Origin: Sarcocystis neurona
Lineage: Eukaryota; Apicomplexa; Conoidasida; Eucoccidiorida; Sarcocystidae
Assembly (NCBI GenBank): GCA_000727475.1
Contig: KL647290.1
Coordinates: 4,990,405 to 5,054,404 of the forward strand
Reading direction: 5' to 3'
DNA: 64,000 nt
Shown: positions 37,101 to 48,500 of the stretch, piece after piece
Numbering within the stretch: position 1 is the stretch's first letter
How the letters are laid out: every line of letters starts with the position of its first letter
Position numbers and translations under genes: made by a program
Notes under the pieces: model-generated
Told to the model about the DNA's origin: nothing
Databases searched by the model: none
What the model saw: the letters and a program-made list of their open reading frames with translations, nothing else

Positions 37101-40100
37101 GCCCCTCCCGGCGTAACAGGAAGACTTTCTTGTACGAGCACGGACGCAGGAGTCCCCAGTTTCGTCAAGGCACGACTGCAGAATGTGAGAATCCGTGTGC
37201 ACCAAGATCTGCTACTACTTCAGAGTAACGCGGCTCGCCAGCTATTTCTGAGCCGAGTTTTGTGTTAGTCGGTTTGGCGGCTGGAAAGTAGCTGACGGCC
37301 TACACCCTTGTAAGGTGCATCAGTCTAGAACTGAACATCGGGCTTTTACAAGTCTGTTGACCGTATGGATTCGTATCGACTGCTTTGGGAACTCCGGCAG
37401 TTTGACGTGTGTATGTACTTTGCACGTGTAGATAACATCTACAAATATACGTCGACCAAGTACACTCGTGTTGTAAATGTACAACCGCAGCGGATGAGGG
37501 TGCGTTTGCCCACAGTACGTAGTGACTACTGCTTACAGCCGCTGACTCCGTACCGTAGGGCACCGAGGCACACAATTTCTGAGAGACACCTTGTGTTGAA
37601 TCAATGCCACGAAATACGAGCAGGCGCAAACTGCCGTAAGCAAGGACACGGCTGAAGGTCGGCGTTGGGCTGGAGCTGGTGGCTCCTTTTTGAATGCGTG
37701 GGACAAGCACCTCTGCAAGGCTCTGTCCCGCCTAACATGTACATCAGAGAACGCTTAACTGATTTGAGCTTCGGAAAGCCTTTCCTTGCTGTCACGACCA
37801 GATATGCTTTGCTCTAAATCCCACTGATGTGCTGCTGATTTCTTTGTCTGCTCTTATTAGGCGACAAAACGGTGGGTGGCCGTCGCCGCCTGTACTTTAC
37901 TGTTTTCCCTCGCACTAGGTGTTGTGTGGCGCAATATTGATGGACTCTTCCTTCTTGACCCGCCTTCACTTAAAGACTCCAGACCAGAAAAGAAGCTAAA
38001 ACCCACCAAAGGGGAGACAGCCCGATACGGTTTGCCGACAGGCCACTCCGCCCTGCATGAAACTCTGGCGCCTAGGCACCATGCCATGGCTGAAGAGCGC
38101 GAACAATTCGAAGAGGACGAGCAAAAACAGCACCCAGATGATCCCTCCTTCATAGACGCCTGGGTATGTCTGACACGCTGGAGGACATGCGTGCAGTCCT
38201 TGACTGCTCATGCTCGTGGTTAGCGCCCAACACGCTGCGCAGTCTGGAAGAGCAGCCCCAACGACAGTACACACTGACAGGATTGGACAGAATTTAAGAT
38301 TTGGGCAGGCAGAGTGACCATAAATTCTACTAGACGAAGTTGCGTGGTCTTTGTCACACTTATGGATGCCATATACGGTGCAACCTTGTAGAAGCCCTCT
38401 CCCTCTACTGAACAAGAACCATTCCTTGCCACAAGCGCCAGGCGTTACTCGTGCTGTAGCATACGAGATCACCACTGCGTAATTTCTGCAGGATGGTGAA
38501 GAAGTTGAGCACTTGAACCTGTCACGAGGAATCGAGGGCTTGACGACGCCTTTGTATCGTCTACCGTTTGCGGAAGGCCAGCACAACGAAACGCACGCTA
38601 TTGGCTTGCACGGCCAGGCCCTTGCTGTGCCTCGGTATCTGGTGGTGAACGGAGGCCGGCATATGGATGTGGCAATTGGCGGTAGCTATGTTCTCCTGAT
38701 GACATCAGATGGAAGACCTAAGCCGTTGCTTGTGCATGGAAGGCCAGTATGGAGACGAGTACGTACAGACTAGTGAATTTCATGTTATTTTCGTGTGTAC
38801 GAGACACGACTGCATCACCCTGGATAAACGAGCCAAATTAGTAAAGCAACGACGCCCACCCTCAGTATCTGTGCCGCGGAGGCACACGTACATTTCCGCG
38901 CAGAAGTTCCGCTACCAACGCACTGCGCTGAAAATTCGAGCTGGCAAGCTATGCAGCGAAGCGCGTCGCTTGTTGGGGAAGTACAGTCCCCGCATTGATG
39001 CGTTATAACGCGTCGATATTACATACGAGAATACGCACATGCACGAGCACTGTATTATACATCAGCTGACGGTATATATGTGTTCTACCGTCAGAAAGAA
39101 TGCTGTGCATTGTCTGGGGTGCAGACCGGGTATGGACTGACTGGAGGCACAGGCTCATCTCCATATCTCTTTTACGATCACACTCACCACACGTGGGTTT
39201 TCAACAACATACTGGACTTCCAAAATCCACGTCCACTGGCGTTTCTCCCTCATGGCGCACTACTGCCAGTCATCAAGACCCGAGGCAGCCGAACAAAAAC
39301 AACAGGAGCTGTACAAAACGAGGCGCGCGAAGGAAGGCTTACGCACTACGTTCGTCATGGCGTGCCTGCGAGTGTTCACTGGATTGTGCGCGAAGCATAC
39401 AGTGGAGTATCCCTTACAGCAGATGAGACGATTCGTGTTACAGGTAAAGGCTTTACTCATTCCACGTGTAGCTAGTCCACTTTTGTCGCTGTCCAGTCGT
39501 GTGCTGGGATTCGTATGTCACTATGGTACACTGTATCGACTTGTCGAACAGTCATTGCACCTGGCATGATGGCACACACAAAGGCATCCCCGACAGCTGC
39601 AACTGTGAGTCGCGACCCACTGGTCCTGTACCTCAAGAGAGTCACTTTCCTGAGCACGTATCAGCGTCAGCCTTTTTTGTCGCGTGCTTGTGCAATGAAA
39701 TAGCCTTACTTTGCCGTATTCCTCAAACCGCAGGAGAGCTGCTCAGGGCTGCACTCTGTAGTTCACAAATAATTTCCAGGTTCTGTGAGAGCGTCTTCGC
39801 CGCTACTGACTCGGGGGGCATAATTAGGCACGAAATGCCATTCTCTTGCAAAAGCGCAGTGGTCGGACCTCTGCTTGGTGTACTGTTACGCTATGCTTAT
39901 CATCTAAAATGGAAGTGACGAGGAACTATTCAGCTAAACATAGGGGCTTCTGTCTGATTGGGGCTACTCTACTTATCAACGTGGTCTTGGGTTGCAGAGG
40001 ATTCTGCGCACACCGATCCGCAAGATTTCTACACTCTCTCTCTTCAGAAGGTGTTCCACGTTCGCGAAGACGGCGACTTACATGATGACGAGGAGGATGA

Positions 40101-42261
40101 GGTGAGTGATGAGGAAGCGGCAGAAGCAAACTTCGTTGACGAGGAGGAGGAGGACGAGGGAGACAGGATTACAGGAGAATATTTTAGTAAAGAGATGCAG
40201 GATATTATTTCTCCTTTCGAAGAAAACATGCATGTACTGTCACTCCCAGCGAGCACTAAAACGCGGCAACACTTTTTAACTCATCCGCTTACTCTCGTGT
40301 ATCACACGTTTGAAAGGGTGCACTCTAACTATCCACACGCGAGCATCGTGCAGGATCCTGTGGACTTTCTGGAGAGGAACTCCCATCCAGATGTTGAGAC
40401 TCTGGAACGCCATTTTGGCGATGATTCCACAACCGTGCCCCATCCCCTTCGCAGAACTTGATTGGGAGGCTCTGTATACCGTGCGAATCGATGCGTAGCT
40501 CTACGCGGGCCAATCTGTCGTTGTCTTTGAACAGTGCCCTATGAGCCACGAACAGGACAAGAGCCGTGGGGAGGTGCGGAAACAATGATGCCAACAACTT
40601 TTTGTGAAGGACTTGAAAGAGAAGTGCTGTGGTGCGGTAGGTGGCAGTTTGAAAATGCGCTCCCGTGGTGCTTCCGCATGGTAGGATTGTTGGTGGCGCT
40701 GCATTCCTTAGCAAAGGCTAGTTGAGGTACCTTGAGAATTTTGTTTTTTTACAAATTTATTTAGTCCCGGACAGCTGTTAACCGCAGTCACATAGTTAGA
40801 ACACATACAATGGAACTCGGGCCGTCACAGTAAAGCACTCTGACTACACGAGTGAAAAGCACTTCAGGTATGGGGCCGTGTTTCTATTTAAATCTTTCTC
40901 ATTTTCTGGACCAACACACTCCTTTCACTGTCGTGATGCAGGCCGTACGGTATTCACTTACAGGTGTCACGTCGTTTACTTGATAAAGCACCACGTGTAG
41001 GCAGCCCTGAGCAGTTCTCTTTTGCCCTCCTAACATCACTATTTTTACTCAACAACACGTCACGTGATTCACTTTGGGTGAGCGCCTTATGTGGCTCCCT
41101 CATTGCATCCAAAGACTCCTTAACCGATAACATCGGCATTGTAACGTGTCTGATTATTCCATTAGAATTCCACGACCGGCGAAGCCCGAAGTGCCTGATG
41201 CAATTCCACTTCTTTCGAGGGAGTGTTCTCGTTCGATAATACGTTCGAAAAGAACACCTTCACGACATTTTGAGGACGGCTTCCGCGCCGTGTCCCCTTT
41301 CACGGACCCACCTACTCTCACGTACTGTGTGGCTGGAGGTTGCACGTTTGCTAGCACGCCACCACTCATATGCAGACATTTGAACACATATGCGAATTAT
41401 TGTAAAATGGTACACGTCCGAGAGTCTAATTAAAAACTGGCTGGCATGTTCGACCAGTTGACTCCAGTGTGGTGGCGCCGCCGTCCACTAGCGGAAGCCC
41501 TAGGTGTGTGCAGGCAGGTCACGTATTCGCCACCGTACGCAGCATCATATATGGTGGCGCACCTGTGGCTGCGCACACATGTATCGCACCCCGCGCACAG
41601 CAGTTGGCGCCTACACTTATGCACACTACAGTAGAGACCTGTTGTTGTTTATGTTGCAGAGCATGTAGAGGGATTCTGTTTATGTAATCCAGTGTCCGTG
41701 CCGCCCTTGCAGCGTGCGTCTTGCTCACCCGTGTGGCGTCAACGTGCGTCCACTTCGACGAGAAGTAAACGTCACGACATTTACACGAGAGTGTCAAGTA
41801 TGTGTTGCCGCCAGAATGGTTCAAAAAAAGATGAAATTTTCTTTCGGATCACGTATATGTGGGAGGTGGGCTTTTCTGTACTTTGAGCCAACGGAGATCA
41901 TCCGTTTCGTCAGTGACATGTCAATGAGCGCAGAAGAAAGTTGCCATACTTTCAGTCCAGACACCAGGCGCAGTGAGAATCCCGTCGTCCGTGGTAGCCG
42001 GCACCACTGAAATGAAGTTGTAATGTGTTTGAGGTGATGAGGTGCCTGTCAGGACTGCCAGGCGGTATGAACACCCAGGCCCTATTCAGGAGAGCTTCCT
42101 CTGCATTCACACGTAGTATTTCATGTTTTGAACAGTTCAGCGTGTGCACCAGGTTAGTTCACTTCTATTCCCGGCACGACACCGTGATTCGGGCTGTTGG
42201 ACGCAACATATACGAAAACAATTTTCAGCTTACGCAATTGCAGCAGCACCGCAAGCAGTGA
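34171..42261 (+). CDS. Unrecognised many-exon locus with one TM segment (gene E)
   Basis: Well-bordered exons: from 34171, 34850-34966, 35223-35276, 35410-35468, about 35633-35729, 36208-36282, 36942-37184, 37861-38163, 38492-38758, from 38904, about 39285-39443, 40048-40461, about 40532-40680 and 40964-41077. Terminal coding-like sequence continues to a TGA at 42261. The best part is 36942-38758: three exons all in phase 0. The ATG at 36942 has an excellent context (CTCGCCATGG), gives 81 residues, then one hydrophobic helix (WVAVAACTLLFSLALGVVW), then a charged luminal or extracellular part. Exon 40048 carries a Glu/Asp tract (DDEEDEVSDEEAAEANF). A single-pass type II topology is inferred. 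I do not recognise the family. The upstream exons (34-36.3 kb) and the part beyond 39 kb may be separate genes, because several junctions do not resolve. Confidence 0.45.
36942..38758 (+). CDS. Gene E core: probable type II single-pass membrane protein
   Basis: Three exons, 36942-37184, 37861-38163 and 38492-38758, all divisible by three, have strong borders: donors AAT/GTGAGA, TGG/GTATGT and CGA/GTACGT, and acceptors after clear pyrimidine tracts (CTCTTATTAG, TTTCTGCAG). The joined frame gives about 271 residues: a soluble N-terminus (MAGTLADNFKSKSHAIAALL...), a membrane helix near residues 86-104, an acidic linker (EEREQFEEDEQKQHPDD), and a segment with GLTTPLYRLPFAEGQ and LVVNGGRHMDVAIGG. 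A fourth exon from 38904 in phase 0 could end it at a TAA (39008). Function unknown; Golgi, apicomplexan secretory organelles or the plasma membrane are possible locations. Confidence 0.55.
40048..40461 (+). CDS. Gene E acidic exon
   Basis: The exon follows a strong acceptor (TTTCTACACTCTCTCTCTTCAG ends at 40047) and opens in phase 0 with KVFHVREDGDLHDDEEDE. A Glu/Asp-rich stretch is followed by a helical part (KEMQDIISPFEENMHVL) and VDFLERNSHPDVETLERHF. The frame ends at 40461 if it is not spliced earlier. A strong internal donor (GATGAG/GTGAGT) inside the acidic tract could be used alternatively. Confidence 0.45.
   Translation, partial: KVFHVREDGDLHDDEEDEVSDEEAAEANFVDEEEEDEGDRITGEYFSKEMQDIISPFEENMHVLSLPASTKTRQHFLTHPLTLVYHTFERVHSNYPHASIVQDPVDFLERNSHPDVETLERHFGDDSTTVPHPLRRT
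40964..41433 (+). CDS. Gene E downstream exons or a separate small gene
   Basis: An acceptor (TTCACTTACAG) precedes 40964 and a donor TTTGG/GTGAGC follows 41077. These bound a 38-codon phase-0 exon (VSRRLLDKAPRVGSP...). The same frame also reads on to a stop at 41239. A second open stretch, entered after the acceptor ATTCCATTAG (41167), runs in another frame to a TAA at 41433 and looks equally coding-like (RPAKPEVPDAIPLLSRE). Which path is used cannot be settled by eye. Confidence 0.35.
42025..42261 (+). CDS. Possible last exon of the plus-strand locus
   Basis: The open frame ends at a TGA (42261) and contains a Met followed by NTQALFRRASSAFTRSISCF and a polar C-terminus ending LTQLQQHRKQ. 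Composition is exon-like. The acceptor could not be chosen with confidence. The position suits the 3' end of gene E, convergent with gene G, whose stop lies about 320 bases further on. Confidence 0.35.
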   Translation: MFEVMRCLSGLPGGMNTQALFRRASSAFTRSISCFEQFSVCTRLVHFYSRHDTVIRAVGRNIYENNFQLTQLQQHRKQ

Positions 42262-42582
42262 CAGATTCGCGACTCACGCCCTTGGACGCAAGAAATCCCC
42301 ACTGACCAGAGCACCATTGTTTTTCATCTTAGACTGCCTCACGTGGACGTTGCTGTAAACGCTTTCGTTTCGATGGTGCTGTGGTTATATTGTTCGGCGG
42401 GTAACAGTGGTCCTTCCTCTCGTTGTATTGCATTGCAACCGGTTGACGATGCCACAACGACACAATGACGGAGTGTCTTTACCCGTGGAGTGAGAACCGG
42501 CGGCAGAGTGCAGGGGGTGTACGGGCCGTGAGTGCTGGCAAGGCCCTCAGGATTGCGGAAGTTGGCCTTTCGTGTATATGAC
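42262..42582. other. Intergenic stretch between convergent genes E and G
   Basis: About 320 bases with no supported coding frame, repeat or RNA gene. It probably carries both 3' untranslated ends. No clear polyadenylation element was recognised. Confidence 0.35.
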
Positions 42583-45500
42583 TTAGCACGTTCTATGCGC
42601 CTTTGATTGGGGGCCCCATCTTTCTATGGCGGGCGCAGCCATGTGGTACAGGCGCGCATGTTTTATCTCTAAGGATAGCCGACTTGAAAAGCTTGTCGCG
42701 TGGGCGACGAAACCGTCGCCAAGTCGAGACGGTGGCACGAAAGAACAATGCTGTTCGATGGCTAGACAGGCAATCGAAGGTAACGAAATCCACGTCACGT
42801 CACAATTTTTGTTCTGCCTCTGCTCACGCAACGGCAGGAATGGCGTGCTACGCCCCTATTATCATCTGCTGTTTTCCGCTACGGGGGATGTCTACAGGGG
42901 ACGACGCAGAAAGAATATATCTTCCCTTCTGGAAACTTGCACTACATTCTAGAATCCCATGCTGTTCTGCACAGTCCATGTGCCTGTGTGGAGGCGTCAA
43001 ATGCCCATGATTGATAGAGAGAGCTGTTGTAAGTCGACGTCCCTGTGACTGACAGCACTGCGTGTGCACCACTGCACGATGCCGACACCTAACACACAGC
43101 GGGTGTGGTGCTGTCCCCATTGTCTATGAGTACTGCTGTCGTGGTTGACCCGTCCCGAATGCGCAAATAGGACTGTGAAAACCCATCACCAGCGCTCACC
43201 AGACTGCGTATCGTTGTGGATGGACGGAATGTATTTACAGGCTTGTGTAGACTTGACCGGATCAGTATCGACCGGAGTTCCCTTGGCACCTGAGGTTACT
43301 GCAATACTTGAGTCTCCTCCAGTTCCTACGGCCACCGCCCACGGTACCGGTTTATACTCTTGTCCTACCTGCAGGCCGTTGCGGTCTCCATTCTGCTGCT
43401 GCGCCAGAGCGTGAGAAGAGCTGCGTCCTTGGACGACCTGCTCTTTTCTTTTTACGTACAAATCGCACCTGTGCTTTTGTGTCGTATCCGCTTCGCTCCC
43501 GTGGTGCTTCTTCGGGGTCCCGTCGACACCCAGGGGACGAAGTGATTGCTTTCCCTGCTTTTCTCTCTTTCGCCCCTGTGCCACATCTGTTAAGGAGCTT
43601 TTTGGTGTAAGAAACGCAGCACCCGACTTTTCTCGCGCTTTGGACAACTGCTGCGGCCGCCGCACACTCGGCTGACAGAGATTCCCTGCAGCAGTAAGAC
43701 GCTTTTCACAGAAGGTAATGTCTTGTTGCTTGGCTTGCAGCCTCAAACACTCACTTCTTTGAGGAAGCTCTGTTGCCTGCTTTTCCGCCGCTAGGGTTTC
43801 TCGTGGGCCCTTCGGCTTAAGCACGGTAAGCTGATGTTGGTCTTGCGCTCCTGCCACAACAGTCGGAGCTACCTCCGCCGTCGTCGTAGAGCAACCAGAA
43901 TCTGGGGTATCGCTGGTTCGCGGATCCTCAAAATGACGCGCTCCGGCTTGGTCGCTCGCAGGCTGTTCCTTCTTGATTGGATAAGGCGTTCCTTCTGCTT
44001 CATACTCTAGCTTTTCAGGCTTGTCTGCAAAGTTTTGTTTTCCTCTGTGTGCTTGGTCTCCTGCGACTCTCTCTGCGTGTGCCGGGGCCACCTTGTCAAC
44101 GCCTGCCGTTCCACTATGCAGGGTGAGGAAGGTGGTGGTCGTCCCAACGATGGAATGGTGTGGCTGTGCATCGTGCTGCATGGAGTTCTGTGCGCGTTGT
44201 GGCATCCGTGCTGCTCTGTGTTTCGTGCTCGTAATAGTCTGGCGAAGATCTTCATGCCCCTCTGTACCCTGAGTAGCGTCTGCAGGTCTTCCCTCATTTG
44301 TGTGAACTTCGTCACTTTTCTTCGCTGGGACATAGAGTGTTAAAGAGGAAGGGGCAGCTGCAGCAGCAGCTCGCGCATCCCGAGTACTTTTGCGCGCTTG
44401 ATTGGCTCTTCTTGGTACCCCACTCAGCAGCGGTCTGCATAATACATCCGGGTCACTGGCCGTCGGCATCGGATGCGGTTTAGTCGTAGTCTTCTCTGTC
44501 AGCATCTGCGACGCACGGGGCGGGACAGGCTTTTGCATTTGAGTGTTTTCAGTCTTGCTCTTTTCTTTGTAAACCAGTAGATACTTGTTTCGCGCTTCGA
44601 GGGACTGTGTCATTTGTGGACACTGACACGTTCTGGTCGTCTTTGCCTCGGTGGTGTCCTCCGACACAGGGGCCTTTACAGCAACCGGTGCAGGTCGGGA
44701 CGCTGCCATATCACTCGTTTTCTCCGTATTCCTCGAAGTTTCCCCACCTGTGGAACTCTCGTTATGAACTGTGTTCCAACAGTGCTGTGCAGCAGACTTC
44801 ACAGCTTCCTCGGATGTTTTAGCGGCTCCGACAGTCGCCGTTTTCGCAGGTCCTGAACTGAGATGCTGAGCCTGTACAGGCTGTTGTTTGAGTAACGCTG
44901 CTGAGTGAGATGTGCTACGTGGTGACAACGCATTGTGCTGCAGTTCTCCTACGAGAGATTCCTGTTCGACAGCGCCCATATAATTACCTCGTTGCCCCCC
45001 TGCAACTAGTGCAGTGTCTATGCCGGGAGCGGAAGAAATGTGTTGAGAGGCGACAGGCTCATTTTTGCCGTGTGGCTCGTTAACGGTCCCGGTGGCATCA
45101 CCGTCAGCCGAAACGTTCAACGAGGGGACTGTGGTGCAACGCGTGACCTCCTGGATTAAGTGTTTGTGGTCGTGTTGCCGTCTGCATGGTGCCCCTAAGA
45201 GTGAATGTTGCTGCTGATTACCATACCCTACGGCAGCGCGGTTGGGGACAGATGCTGGGACAGTCTCTCCTCCACAAACTGGTACCCGTACCGCCGCATT
45301 TGTGCCAGGAGGTCTGTTCAGACCGCATTCTGGCGACTGCTTCTGTGCACAGGACTGCCCCGTGGAGACGAACTGACGGGGACCACTTGGGCGACTGCCG
45401 CTGCAGCCTGTGCCCTCGTTCTGCGTATTAGGCTGCTGAATTTCGCCATTCCTTTCGGTTGGACAGTGAAGCACGAGGTGCGCGGATGGAACAGACAGGG

Positions 45501-48500
45501 GCCCGGAAGACTTATACGTGGCTGAGGCGGATGACGGAAAACAGTCCCCCTCAACGTTAATGCGCTCTTCCGCAGCACCTGCAGGAGTCCTTTGTGAACC
45601 AGACTCCCAGCCGTCCGGCCTTGGAAACCGGGAAACGCAGCAGCCCGTGCGTGCGATCTCGGCTAAGCTTTCCTGCGAAGAGGTCCCTGGAGCTTCTGCG
45701 CGTGACGCGGGAAAAGGGGAAGTACCCGACGTCCTCGCAGCACTTTTGAGAATGCCGGATTTTGTATTCAAAACCTCACAATCTACTGCTCCACCTGTAA
45801 ATGTCGACTCTCCGGTGCTTGTGCTTGAATGCTCTGACCCATTTTTCGGACTCAAGAAGTATTTTAAAACTTTTGGATGTGAAGGTCTATCGACTGCCAC
45901 TGGTGGAGAGAGATTCTGTTGGAGGGGTTTTGTTGCCGCTAGAAGAGACTTGATACAGGCACGCGTCTCCGTCAGCCTCTGCGCGCTGCCTCCTGCGGTG
46001 TACGTACTTTTCGCGGAGCTATCATCGTTCGTTGCCGCCCGCTGCTGCTGCTCCGTCTCTTCCTGCTGCTGCTGACGAGTTGGCTGCTGATGGTGAAGCG
46101 TGCGCTGTTGATGTCCGTCGTCCACCTGAATACGTGAAACAGGCAGCATCTTGAAAAGGAGGTTGTCCTCACAAGGCAAGCGCTGCGACAATCCGGCTGT
46201 ACCTTTCGCATGAGAAAGCTGCTGGCGTTTTCGCATGCGACAAAAACTTTGAAGCAGTTCCAGCTTTGTGTAAATTGTCGTCGAGTTTACAAGGGACGAG
46301 CCTTCCGCTGGCTCCGTCTTTTCCTTCGTACCCTTGAGTACTGTGTCGTGAGAAGAGGGAACAGTTGCAAAGTGTTGTGGAATGCCACTGACGGCATCTG
46401 TAATGCGCTGTCCACTCTCACGAAAAAGGTCTGGACGGAGCACCTGCTCCTCCTCCTCCTCTAGGTCGCGGTTGCCCTGGGCAGAGTGGTCTTTAGCAAC
46501 CCCGTGGTTGTGTTTCAGCTGCTGAAACAGAGTCTCCAGATGAGGCGTGCCGAATGCCATTTTCAGGGCGTCTGTTTCTTTTATGCAAACATTTTGCGGC
46601 CTCTCTCCCACGTGGCCAGGCGCAGCACCGCCGTGCAGCAGATTGGCTAGGGCTGCCTGCAGTGTCGGTTGGTACTGCATTCCGTTACTGTTTCGCGAGT
46701 TCTGCCCAAGTACCTGGGGTTTTCGCGCCTGCAGCGGGTACTCGTGAAGCTGCTGTTGGCGCTGAGAGTGCTGCAGTTCCTGTAGCACTGCTGACTCCAA
46801 TAATTCCCGAAGGCGGCCGTCAGCAACGCGGGACTCGATGTGTGTAAGACGAGGAGTTGCAGGTATGGCCAGGGGAAGCATCGACGTCTTCCTAGATGTC
46901 ATCACTTTATCTGATGCCCTTGTATCTACAACAGCCTCTTTGTCGATGTTGCTTGTCGCGCGATAAACAACCTTTTCGCGAGCGGTCGCCTGCAACAACG
47001 TGCGAGCTGTCGCCAAGGCGGTCCGCAATTTTCCTTGGACCTCGAGGCAGCTGTCCTTTCTGCTGCCTGTACACGTGGCTGCACCATGTGCAGATGCATG
47101 GGGTACGGGGTATGAAGCCGAACGAAACTGGGAGAACACTCTGAGTGCTGGAGGGAGAGGCGACGAGTAAGGGTGCCGCACAGAAGCAGCCAGCTGTTGA
47201 AGTACCTTGCTTGCCATTAGGTACTCAGGATACTGCTCCCGCCGAAAGTATAACAGTAGTTGCTGAAGAGCTGCAGCGCGCTCGACACAGTTCTGGGCCA
47301 CTCCGCCGCTGCATGAAGAGGCGAGGCCCACATTCTGTGTGCTTCTAACAAACAGGTTCTCCGGGTGGAGCCCTCGCGGCGACTCGTCCAGCAGCCATCC
47401 CTTTGCATCCTGCTGCGATTCGTCAGCGTTCTGCGTGCACAGCGGAACTGTGGATGCTGCTACACGGACCGCTGCCGCGGCGGTCCTAGACAGACGCTGC
47501 GTGCGACGCTGCTCAAAATGACATGGCGTTTCCCTCTCCTTCACCCACGCAGCAGAATGTACAGCTTTTACAGGCGGTGACGCCTGGGTTGTACAGGGTA
47601 CTTCTGCGTCCCAGTGGTGTGCAGACGTTCCAGTCGGAGTCAACGGAGTCCCTCCGTGTAAGCTCCGCACCTTGTCGGAAACGCGCCCAGGTGTTTGGTG
47701 TTGCACGTATTGTAGCAACAGTCGTTGAAGGTACTTCTCAAGAGATGCTCGGTCCACGGATATACTTGACTGCTGCTGGTGCTTTTGGCAGTCGACGTTG
47801 CCCGATCGTGTAGATCGCCAGGTGCCACCTTCTTGATGCTCCTGCGGATGCGCACCATTTGTTGGACCTGCTCCGATCGAGGATCCCGTCGGCATGCACA
47901 GCGAGCGGGCTTGTAGTGGAGGCTGCCCCTCAAAAGGTAGGCCACGCGTCTTCCACGCTTCTGAGAAAATGAAAAAGCAGCCAGGTAAGAAACTACCCAT
48001 GTGGCTCTCAATGGTGTATAATGCACACTCACGTGTGTACCTGCGCATGCTACGACGCTGCCTTCAGTTGTTCCAGGGGAGCCGGGATGTCACTCATCGT
48101 GACTCATACCGTGTCCAACTAAGGAGACAGCCATGAACATCATCGAGCCGAACGGACCAGTCAGTTGCTACCAGACTACCCTGAAGAAGAATTAGGGACG
48201 AATCTGACAGGAAGAGGGGCAGTATACAAGGACGTTTCAAAACAGACTATAACCTACCAACTGATGCAGTGTTGAGCTGCCTCGCCAAAACCGGCTCCAT
48301 GCAGTTGAGTTCATCATTTCGCTTCGATCTCCTTACTTGTACATTAACATTATTCCGTCTGCGTTTGCCTGATCTATTTAAGCTCTTTCCTTCATTGCTG
48401 GAGGACTGAAGTGAGTTGGTAGCCACCTAGCAGTTTGACGCTGTGGAGGTGCCTCCAACACTATGCAAGTACGCCACTCAACTACAACTAATGACACATG

